This document shows, piece after piece, positions 1 through 9,330 of a stretch of DNA of 64,000 nt. Below the pieces are notes generated by a model. That model had not been told where the DNA came from. It made no database searches and saw only the letters and a list, made by a program, of their open reading frames with translations. Position 1 is the first letter of the stretch, and each line of letters begins with the position of its first letter. This DNA comes from Ryuthela nishihirai (Eukaryota; Arthropoda; Arachnida; Araneae; Heptathelidae): NCBI GenBank assembly GCA_038380435.1, contig JAWZYU010000011.1:80163501-80227500 (forward strand), written 5' to 3'. The position numbers were made by a program, and so were the translations under genes.

Positions 1-636
1 GCTCTTTTGCACGCCTAAAACAGAGCTAAAACTTGATCCTGTTCCAACACCTTTTGAAATTACAGTCAGAATGACAATCTGATGGTTTATTTCCATAAAG
101 GCGTGATATAGAATGACATCCTAAACCTTAAAAATATCTTCACAGCATATAATTTTGAAAAAAACCGATTTCTGTATGATAATAGCTGTTTTAGAGCTGT
201 TTTGCACGCATAAGAAATAGGTGAAAGGTATATGGAGTGTAATGACTTTTGAATTTACAGTCAGATTGACAATGCCTTATATTCATCAACTAGTATTATA
301 TAATGAGATTGTATGGATAATGTATAGTTTAGGTGAACAGAATTTAGAAAATTTAGAATTATTGACGAAAATATCAGTTTGAGAGGTGTTTGGCACGTCT
401 AAAAACAGAGCTAAAATGTGATAGTGTGCCAAAAACGTTTGAAATTACAGTCAGAATGACAATCTGTTGGTTTATTTGTATCAAGGAGTCATATACAATG
501 ACATCCCACACCTTAAAATCATTTTCATTGCATACAATTTTGAAAAAAATTGATTTGTGCATCATAATATTTGTTATGATACACTAATCACGCAAAAGTA
601 TTTGTTTTTTCCCCCATGCATAACACATGTATAAAG

Positions 637-842
637 GTGTTCCCCATCGAGTGGTTAGCGCGCTTGGCTACTGATCTACGGGACCTGGGTTCGAGCCCCG
701 GGTAAGGCATGGATGTTCGTGTTGTTTTCTGCTGAGGCCCTGCCATCCTCTCAAATCTTCTACTGTGGCATATAAACTGACAGGCTCCTGTCAGACCTCT
801 GTGGCAAGCAGCTGCTTGAGGGGTATTTATTATTTATATTTA
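637..842 (+). mobile_element. tRNA-derived SINE, family S1, with target-site duplication
   Basis: The head has RNA polymerase III promoter-like boxes: an A-box-like 'gtggttagcgcgcttgg' and a B-box 'ggttcgagccc'. A non-tRNA body follows, ending with 'agcagctgcttgag' and an AT-rich tail. A 22-bp direct repeat with one mismatch flanks it (615-636 and 843-864), read as the target-site duplication from insertion into the satellite. Other copies of the family are at 13744-13951 (-), 15676-15775 (-, partial) and 48449-49020 (+, interrupted). Confidence 0.85.
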
Positions 843-2324
843 CATGCATAACACATGTGTAAAGTTAGATTCACAAAATAATGCTTTATTTTGATCATCT
901 TCTATTATTTATTGAGATTCTATGCCTAAAGGTGCGTATAATTTCGAAAATATCGATTTATGCACGAAAATATCAGTTTGAATGCTGATTTGCAGGTCTA
1001 AAACAGAGGTAAAAGCTATTCCTGGGCCAACCTTTTTTGAATTTACAGTCAGAGTGACAATCTGATGGTTTATTTCCATCAAGGCGTGATATAGAATGAC
1101 ATCCTACACCTTAAAATTATTTTCACTGCATTGAATTTTGATTAAAAAAAAAACGATAATAGCTGTTTTAGCCCTGTTTTGCACGCATAATACATACGTA
1201 AAAGCTATGTGGTGTGTAATAACTTTTGAATAATCTGATGGTTTATTTCCATCAATACTGATATAGAATGACATCCTATACCTTAAATACATCTTCACAG
1301 CATATAATTTTGAAAAATATCGAGTTATGTACGAAAATAACTGTTTTAGCGCTGTTTGCCACGCATAAGACATACGTAACAGCTATGTGGTGTGTAATGA
1401 CTTTTGAAGTTACAGTCACATTGACAATCCAATGTTTAATATTCATCAACTCCTAATACATAATGACATTCTATGGCTAAAGTATAATTTCGGTGAATAG
1501 AATGCCGAAAATATAGAGTTATTCTCGAAAATATCAGATTGAATGCTGATTTGCACGCCTAAACAGAGGAAAAAGCTATTTCTGTGCCAACAACTTTTGA
1601 ATTTAGAGTAAAACGGACAATCTGATGGTTTATTTCCATCAAGACATGATATGGAATTACATTCTATACCTTAAAAACATCTAAACAACATAGAATTATC
1701 AAAATGGATAGATTTTTTTAGAAAAATATCTGTTTTGAGCTGTTTTTCACTCATAAGACATAAGCAAATAATAACTTTCTAATTTGCACTCGGATTCACA
1801 AACCTAATCTTTTATATTCGTAAACAAATTATATAATGAGATTCCATCTCTAAAGCATAATTTAAGTGAATGGAATTTCGAAATAAAAATGCCAACCACT
1901 TTTGAATTTACAGTCAGAGGGTCAATCTGACGGCTTATTTCCATCAAGTCGTCATATAGAATGACATCCTATACCTTAAAATTATTTTCAGTCCATAGAA
2001 TAGTGAAAAAAAAATCGCTGTTATTTTATCGCTGTTTTCCACGCGTAACACATTGGTAAAACATAAATGGTTTGTAATAACTTTTCAATTTACAGTTGGG
2101 TTTACAACATAATGCTTTATTTTCATCAACTCGTATTATAGATTGAAATTCTATGGCTGAAGTACAGTTCAACTGCGTAGAATTTCGTAAATGTCGAATT
2201 ATTTAAGAACATATCTGTTTGAAATCCGTTTTTCACGCCTAAAACAGAGAAAAAAGCGGATCATGTGCTAACAACTTTTGAATTTACAGTCACAGGTGCC
2301 AATCTGGTAGTTTATTTTCATCAA

Positions 2325-2685
2325 ATCGAAAACACCATGCTCATTTAAAGGAATAAATATAAAAAACCTTCCCGTTTATTGGATGGCTAATAAGAGATCA
2401 TGGGTCACTGCCATGGTTTTCAATGAATGGTTTCATAACTTGTTTGTCCCAGATGTCAAAATATGTACTTATGTTACCTACATATATTTGTTGTTTTATG
2501 AAGAAAGTATAATTTTATGTTTTTCAAGATGTCTTGCTTTTGTTTTACGTAATAAAATGACTGAATTATGCACATTTTAGTGTTTTTTTTTTTTGTTTTA
2601 CACGGTTTTACATAGCAAAATCCAAGATTTCGATTTTCATGGTTTTGTGCGGAACCTATCTTCAGTGTAAATCGAGGGATAGGTG
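2325..2685 (+). mobile_element. Tigger/pogo-like DNA transposon scrap inside the satellite
   Basis: This block breaks the satellite pattern. A plus-strand reading near 2383-2460 gives 'RSWVTAMVFNEWFHNLFVP', which resembles the region of Tigger/jerky-type DDE transposases just upstream of the second catalytic aspartate ('W(V/M)T..(I/V)F..WF...FVP'). The right edge, 'tcagtgtaaatcgaggga', resembles the ends of Tigger-like elements. The matching left end is not clear and most of the transposase is missing, so this is a deleted, dead copy. Confidence 0.5.
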
Positions 2686-3438
2686 TATAATGAAATTCTA
2701 TTGCTAATGTATAGTTTCGGTGCGAAGAATTTCGAAAATATCGAAATATTCCCGAAAATATCAGTTTTGAACGCTGTTTTACACGCTTAAAACAGAGCTA
2801 AAAGCTAAAACTTTTGAATTTACAAAGAGAGTGACAATCTGATGGTTTATTTCTATCAAGAAGTGATATAGAATGACATCCTATACCTTAAAAACATTTT
2901 CAGTGCATAGAATTTTGAAAAAAAAATCGATTTATATATCAAAATAGCTGTTTTTGCGCTGGTTTCGACGCATACGTAAAAGCTGAATGGTGTCTAATAA
3001 CTTTTGAATTTACACTCAAATTGACAACCAAATGCTTATATTCATCAACTCGTATTATGTCGTGAGATTCTATGGCTGACCCTGCATAGAATTTTGAAAA
3101 AAATCCATTTATGTATGAAAAAAAAAAGCTGTTTTAGCGATGTTTTCCACGAATAAGACATAGGTAAATGCTATATGGTTTGTAATAACTTTTTAATATA
3201 CAGTTTAAATGACAAAATAATTCTTTATGTTCATTAACTTGTACTATATAATGAGATTCTATGGCTAAAATATACTTCAGATGCATAGAATTTCGAAAAT
3301 ATCGAATTATTCACGAAAATAACAGTTTGACGCTGTTTTGCACGCCTAAAACAACAGAGAATAAAGCTACTCTTGTGCTAACGACTTTAGAAATGAGAGT
3401 AAGAGTGACAATCTGACGGTTCATTTCCATCAGTTCTT

Positions 3439-3517
3439 GATATAGAATGACATCCTGTACTTAACGTACTTAACGTACAGGATGTCGTTCTTAACGTACA
3501 GGATGTCATTCTATATC
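3439..3517. repeat. Perfect 22-bp inverted repeat within the satellite
   Basis: Arms at 3439-3460 and 3496-3517 are exact reverse complements. The 35-nt spacer contains repeated 'ttaacgtac' blocks and a third copy of 'aggatgtc'. The arm sequence is itself the conserved 'tatagaatgacatcct' block of the satellite, so the hairpin arose by local inverted duplication of a satellite motif. Confidence 0.85.
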
Positions 3518-4904
3518 GAGAACATCTTCAAAGCGTAGAATTTTGAAAAAAATCGATTTATATATGAAAATAGCTTGTTTCAGCGCTGTTTTCCACACAT
3601 AAAAAAAATACGTAAAAGTTATGGGGTGTGTAATAACTATTGAGTTTACTGTCAGATCGAAAACCAGATGCTTTATATTCAACAACTCGTATTATATAAT
3701 GAGATTCTATTGGTAAGGTAGAGTTTAGTTTCATGGAATTTCGAAAATTTCGAAATATTCACGAAAATATCAGTTTTATCCTTGTTTTACACGCCTAAAA
3801 CAGCTAAAAGCTATTCCTGTGTTAACAACTTTTGAATTTACAGTCACAGTCTGATGGTTTATTTCCATCGAGGTGTGATAAATAATGACATCCTATACTT
3901 TAAAGTCATTTTCAATGCGTAGAAGTTTGAGAAAAATCGATTTATATATGAAAAATTGCTGTTTTAATGCTGTTTTCCACGCATAAGACATAAGTAAAGG
4001 CTGTAGGGAGTGTAATAACGTTTGAATTTACTGTCATATTGACAACCTAATGCTTTATATTCATGAACTCGTATGATGTAATGAGATTCTATGGTAAAGT
4101 ATACTTAAGGTGCATAGATCTTCGAAAATATCGAATTATTCACGAAAATATCAGTTTGAACGCTGTTTGGCACGCCTGAAAGAGAGCTAAAAGCTATTAC
4201 TGTGCGAACAACTTTTTAAATTACATTCAGAGGGACAAACTAATGATTTCCATCAAGGCGTGATATAGAATCGCATCCTATATCTGAAAATCATTTTCAC
4301 TGCATAGAATTGTAAAAAAAAATCGATGTATGTATCAAAATAGCTGTTTTCTTCTAGGCCTTTTTCAGATTATTTATTTTAAATAATTTAGCGTAAAATA
4401 ATCTGAAGGCTGCTGAAACCTTGTCTCTAATTGAAAAAACCTTGTCTGAATTACACGTCTTTGTCTGAATTACATCTTGCTGAAACCTTGTCTCTATTAC
4501 ACAAGGTAAGAATGCTGCTGTGCCTTGTCTCTTATTTAGACCTGTATAGGGTACTAATTCAGCTTTTGGCTCCAAGTGTACCCCACTGGATATTACGATT
4601 GCAGAAGTTTCTTGCTCAATCCATATTATCTTCAAAGAAAGAATGCCAGCTGTTTTTTTTTTTCATGGTTGAAATATGTATATCAGTTTTGGGGTTACAA
4701 TTTTACCGTAAAATCTCGAATATAATGCACACCCGTGTATAATGCGCATGCTTGATTTAGCCCGAAAGCTTCTGGTAAAATGGTAAATTCGTATATAATA
4801 CACACCCATAACTTTTCAAGATTTTATTTTAAAATGCATAAAACATTTATCAACAAAACAAACTTTTAATAAAAAACAAACAAAAATGCGTAACACCTAA
4901 ATAT

Positions 4905-5375
4905 TACTGGGAAATTCGTAAAAGCACTCGTCATCGCTGTCACTAGTAAGAAGCTCATCTAGTGCTATCGCGTCAATGCCATTGTTATTGGTACCGTTAA
5001 AATAAATATCGCCATCATCATCTTCATCTGATGACACCTGTTGGTCCTCCCACATAACGTCGTCCTCGCTGCCGTCAAGATGATTAGAAATACAACATTT
5101 GAGGAAGCCTTGTTGGAGGACCCATCCTTTAGCATGGACACGGATGTGTACACCTCTTGGAAATTGTACTCCTTTTGGTAGAGCTTTCGCTTAAAAATTA
5201 TGAAAGGCGGCAGCTTTCCTCCATCTGCAATGCACGCTAACATAACGGTGAAGTGAGACATCTAGTGTCCATTTGCACGTATAGACACAGTTTTCATGCC
5301 TTTCGTGTCTACAGACCTGTCCTAGGGCATATCAAAAGTCGGGTCTTTTGATCGGTGTTTCCAATCTGTGCAAGT
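4905..5375 (-). pseudogene. Pogo-like transposase fragment (DDE domain upstream part joined to C-terminal tail)
   Basis: Read on the minus strand, about 5375 to 5261 gives 'DRSVDTKGMKTVSIRANGH', then a stop, then 'MSHFTVMLACIADGGKLPPF' and 'IIFKRK'. This matches the well-known '(K/R)...VRTTGNEKSHFTV.LA..ADG.KLPP..IFKRK' stretch around the first catalytic Asp region of pogo-like transposases. Downstream, in a different frame (5090 to 4905), comes an acidic tail rich in D, E and S ('SSDEDDDGD', 'LLTSDSDDE'), typical of the C-terminus of this family. The centre of the domain is missing from this strand and lies in inverted orientation at about 5440-5800. Stops and frameshifts make it a pseudogene. 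Confidence 0.75.
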
Positions 5376-5439
5376 TTCCTTTAATTAAAACTCTTTTTTT
5401 AAGATTTTATTCAGTAATGGGTAGATGAAGTACTAACCA

Positions 5440-5665
5440 TTGACTGGTTAAAATGTGTTTGGGCTGCACGTCCAGGTGTTTACGAAAACAACCTTCGATG
5501 TTGGTGCTCGACTCGTTTCGGTGTCATCGGATGCTTTCTATCCAGAAAGAACTGAAGAAAATGAAATCTGATCTGGTTATTATTCCAGGCGGCATGACCC
5601 TTCTACTGCAGCCTTTAGATGTTGCTGTTAATAAGCCGATGAAGGATGCTTTCTCAATTTGATTA
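5440..5665 (+). pseudogene. Pogo-like transposase fragment (second catalytic Asp region), inverted
   Basis: On the plus strand, one frame reads 'WAARPGVYENNL' and, after a frameshift near 5490, another reads 'SMLVLDSFRCHR' and then 'SDLVIIPGGMTLLLQPLDVA' and 'VNKPMKD'. This is the hallmark 'LVLDSFR.H ... (V/D)L.(V/I)IPGG.T..LQPLDV.VNKP(F/M)K' core of pogo/Tigger/jerky transposases; the Asp of LDSF and the Asp of QPLDV are visible. It should follow the fragment at 5261-5100 but lies on the opposite strand, so the central part of the gene has been inverted. It is interrupted after 'KDAFSI'. Confidence 0.75.
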
Positions 5666-6332
5666 TGAACTTTTGGAACTGCAGAAGTTTTTTTTAGTGG
5701 TCGTCTGGAAGATACTGCGCGATGGTAGTTCTTCTATGAACTGAAAGACAATGTCGCTTCATAAATCGAACTGCCCTGCGAACTTATTCTGTTGTGCCCG
5801 TAACAGATTTTTTAAGTTCCAGAGCTTCAAGTCGGATTTCAATGCATGAAACACCAATGTCCTGTTGCCTCTTATCTACTACCCACTCCATTAATGTTTT
5901 TTCTAGTTCTAGAAAACTTGGTGGTTACCCATGATTCGCTTCTTTTCTTACTAGACAACACTTGCAGCGACTCTTTGTTTTTTCGTCATAATCGGATGGA
6001 ATCGTTAATGGAAAATTGACGACTTGGTGTCCGATTGACGTCACATTTTGCATATTTTACTACTAACAGTTATTCTGCTGCAGTATAACATTTCCTCGAA
6101 TTCATTTTTAGGGCTCCCCATTATTCAAAAGGACAAGAGGAGGGGACGCGGTCACGGAGTGCTGTTGCCAACAGTGTGAAATGCGTCTTGCAACAATGTC
6201 TCAACAGCTGTATGTGCGACTGATCAATATTAAAAATGACGTATTTTTTGTACTCGAGCATAATATGCACCCCCGTTTTAGAGGGCTAAAATGAGAAAAA
6301 AATTGTGCGTATTATACTCGAGATTTACGGTA

Positions 6333-7185
6333 CTTTAAATTAACATGGATTGAGGAAATGATTTGGTAATGTGTTTTATTTTTTTCCTATCCAAGGACGT
6401 AGTTATGGGAGAGGATGGGGGGACTCCCTCCCCAAAAGTAAATTGGAGTTGGCAAAATTCGAAGCAACTTGGTAAAATGCAGATGAGTTGTGAAAATTGG
6501 AATTTTTGTTTTGTAAAATTAAGGACAAATTTGGATAAACAGAGACAAATGGGCAAAATCTAGGAGAGTTGTCAAAATTCGAAGTGACTTGGTAAAATTC
6601 AAGTGAGATGTAAAAATTGGGATTTTTTTTTTGTAAAATTATGGCGAGTTGGCAAAATTGAGGGAACTTGGCAAAATCTTAGAGAACTCTCTCCCACTAC
6701 CCCCAGAATTAAATCCTGGGAATTCCTTGACAGAGGCGCAATTTAATTTATTTAAAGTGCTTATTTTCTCAGTTGGCAAAATTGGATTTCCGAGTTTGAC
6801 AATTTTCCTTCTCTCCCGCACCCTAACCACATTCCCTTCACTATGCCCCCCGTTCCTATCTAGGCCTCATAGGTGAGAATATGTACTGTTTGATTTACGC
6901 ATTTTATTTCTGATTTTTACTGACAACTGCGGAATTTTCTCTTTTTTTTAAGAGGGGAGGTTTGGAGGGAGGGGATGAATTTAAAATTTAATGTTTCTCT
7001 TAGGTAAAAAGCTTTCATCAACATATAATTCGTTATGGTCGGCTCCTGTTAGGAGATATAGGAGAACAACAGTTTATATTATAACCATTATCTGGAAGAA
7101 AGAAGGGGAATAGGAAATGTTAATTTCGGAATATATCATTATCTCCACTATAAGCTTTCATTTGACATAAACCTTATTCCCATAG
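6333..7185. other. Non-coding stretch with a short degenerate tandem motif
   Basis: No gene is seen. Between about 6430 and 6790 the motif '(a)gttggcaaaatt(g/c)gaag' recurs roughly every 25-45 bp in varied forms ('ggagttggcaaaattcgaag', 'gagttgtcaaaattcgaag', 'gagttggcaaaattgaggg'), a decayed minisatellite. The rest is unremarkable AT-rich sequence. Confidence 0.6.
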
Positions 7186-7189
7186 GCCT

Positions 7190-7870
7190 TCGTGTTTCTC
7201 TTGGTGGTGGTGGTGGTGGGGGGGTTGTTCTATTTGTTGCGATGTTATGCAACCACGGCAATTCCCGGTTCCGTCTCACGACACTACCAAGTTATGAAAA
7301 GCCATGACTATTTAGAGCTGGGGGCAAGAAAGCGCCATATAGACGCACCTCAACCCCTACCTCGCATGGCAGCAGTCCTATAAAAGGAAAGCTAACCACC
7401 GGAAGAAACCTAACTTTAATCTGTTCCCCGGTTAGCCATGAACAAGGATATGTAAATCCAAGTTCGCTCGGCACCCGGGGTGGAGACAGACTTTTAAAAG
7501 GGCTCAAGCCTACTGGGGCGCAACCCTTTTCAGCTGAGCCCTTGAACTTGCTCACACAGAGCCCTGAGGTTGAGGTCTAAGACGCCGTCACCATCCAACC
7601 GGCGCTAGAAACCGGTCGGCGGCATCCTCGACCTCGGTTGGTCTTGGCTATGTCCAACCGGGGACCCAATCCGGCCGGCAAAGCCTTCGACCGGGTTGCT
7701 GGGCCCGAAGCCCCCCCCACCATGTCAAGGTGGTCCCCTATCGGGGTGGGGGGGGGGGAGGTTCGGAGTGAGTGCGTAGCAAACTATACTTTTTTCAACA
7801 GGGGTCTCGGGTATATGGAATACACCTCAACAGGGGGCATCGCCTTCAGGGGAGAAAGTTTTGAAAAGTA
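7190..7870. other. Unclassified GC-rich island
   Basis: This block is far richer in G and C than its surroundings and contains several CpG and CCGG sites ('aaccggtcggcgg', 'ccggccggcaaagcc'). It begins with a G-rich 'ggtggtggtggtgggggggg' run and later has C7 and G9 runs. A plus-strand ORF at 7638-7871 could be the start of a retroelement ORF, but it has no recognisable domain. The sharp compositional edges suggest a foreign block, such as the 5' end of a LINE or a collapsed repeat, rather than a host gene. I do not recognise a family. Confidence 0.4.
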
Positions 7871-9281
7871 ACGAAATACCCATTTCAAAGGTATTTTTGC
7901 AGCTGACCGGTTTCTCACAGTGCTCATGAGACTCTATAAAAAGAAATTGTCCCTCCCACAGCCAAAAATTATTGAAATACCATGAAAGTTTGCTTTACAA
8001 GTTCTCAGGAAGTGTAGCTGTAATTTTATGTTATTTACAATCTAGAATCGGATTCATTCTGAAACCTCCTTATTTATTTTTTGACGTTTCTCAAATTGGT
8101 TATTACTAAAAAAAATTATATTTTACTTAATAGGAGCGCTTTGCAAAAAGAAATGTGGATCGAGATACCGTCGTAAAATGAACATTTCAACTGGATGAAA
8201 TATAGCATTAATTATATTGAAATAATTCCGTTGGTGACAGTGATTAGGATTTATATGACTATATTTTTGTGAAATGTAGGATGGTGCAAAGCGTCTCTTC
8301 TACCCCATTATTGCTGGAGCCCATGTTACCATGTAAAAACAAAAAATTTCCGTTGAGGGTGAGCTACAGGAGAGATCAGGCTAATCCTTAGACTGTCAAA
8401 AGTGTTAAAATAAAGTCGAAAATCGACTTCGCAAAAATTATATAATATCACAAAAATTATATAATATTTGAAGCTAATTTTCCAGTGTATCTGCAACCTC
8501 TGTTTGTATTTTACTTTTAAAAAATATAACCTTTTTTAACTCCTAATTTTACAAATTACAAGTAAAACACTAAAGTCAAAACAAAATGTATATTTCTGTT
8601 GGCAAACAAAAAAATTATTCATCAGATAATATTTTTCTATCTGGTTCGCGTTTAGCGTCCTTATCAGTAATAGAAGATATATTTAAGTTAACTAAACTAC
8701 CCTTCTCTATGCAGATAAACACTTCCAATTTTGTTTTTGGATAGTAAATTCCTGATTCTTTATGATTTTTATACAAGAAACACTTCACTCACATGCAACC
8801 TGGATAGATTTCAATGTAATAATTATATTGATATGCCGTATAATTATTGTTATAACTACTGCAATATAAAGTTTACTTAGATGCTATTTGAAAACAGTAC
8901 AAATGTTATGCCTTTACTGCATGTTTTTGCGTGACGCTCTTCTTCATATTGCTGCCAATTCTTTCCGAATCAGATTCGTCGCTAGTTTCGACAATTTTAT
9001 GAATTCTATTTTTATTATTTTGAAATTGTCGTATTTTGAAACCAGATCTTCAAAATCCTCCTTTAAATTGTTGCCCTTTTCCGTATTTTATAACTAAAGC
9101 ACTTAAATTCTTCATAAAATTTTCCACTCAACCATTTTTTTAAACTTTTTTGAACCTAACAAGTGGCAGATTAAGGTATCTTGAAGACTCCAGGAGCAAA
9201 CGTTTCGGCAAGCCCTCAATTATGTGCGGGGAAGGGGGTTCAATTAAAATTGTTTTTAGAACTTATGAATGGCAAAAATGT
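7871..9281. other. AT-rich intergenic sequence, nothing recognised
   Basis: No coding pattern, tandem repeat or element end was recognised. It precedes the trinucleotide tail of the RTE element on its right. Confidence 0.6.

Positions 9282-9315
<34 letters not shown>
9282..9315. repeat. (ATC)n microsatellite forming the RTE 3' tail
   Basis: About eleven ATC units on the plus strand, directly abutting the LINE 3' end. The same tail type occurs at 37035 and 60271, so it is part of the element and not an independent microsatellite. Confidence 0.9.
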
Positions 9316-9316
<1 letters not shown>

Positions 9317-9330
9317 CAAGCAGCCATGGG

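Larger units (their letters stand above)
1..4345. repeat. Diverged dimeric satellite array
   Basis: The stretch is built from two alternating related half-units of about 190 bp, giving a dimer of about 380 bp. One half carries a block like 'gacaatctgatggtttattt' followed by 'atagaatgacatcc' (seen near 67, 446, 1046, 1606, 1910, 2287, 2822, 3394, 3842 and 4222). The other carries 'ctttatattcatcaactcg' followed by 'aatgagattctatggc' (near 268, 1423, 1797, 2103, 3022, 3210, 3659 and 4040). Both contain 'gctgtttt(g/c)cacgc' and 'gaatttcgaaaatatcga'-like blocks. Copies are strongly diverged with indels, so this is an old array; it runs off the left end of the window. It is interrupted by a SINE at 637-842 and a Tigger-like fragment near 2325-2685. 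No gene is seen here; short ORFs are incidental. Confidence 0.85.
4706..6330. mobile_element. Pogo-like DNA transposon with intact ends and scrambled transposase
   Basis: Terminal inverted repeats begin 'ccgtaaaatctcgaatataa' at 4706 and end with the complement of 'ccgtaaatctcgagtataat' at 6330. TA dinucleotides lie on both sides (4704-4705 and 6331-6332), as expected for pogo/Tc1-mariner type insertion. Subterminal 'tataatgcaca'-like blocks are repeated at each end. Total length is 1625 bp. The interior encodes pieces of a pogo/jerky-family DDE transposase, but on opposite strands and with frame breaks (see the two pseudogene entries). The element therefore cannot encode its own transposase, though its ends look mobilisable. 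Confidence 0.8.

Noticed and set aside
645..716. Possible genuine tRNA gene at the S1 head
   Set aside because: The A and B boxes are present, but the cloverleaf is not complete, several copies with the same non-tRNA body exist, and target-site duplications enclose the whole unit; it is a SINE.
1..4345. CRISPR-like array
   Set aside because: Repeat units are long, diverged and without regular unique spacers; this is eukaryotic satellite DNA.
7638..7871. ORF within the GC-rich island as a host gene
   Set aside because: No domain, and the open frame follows from GC-rich composition.
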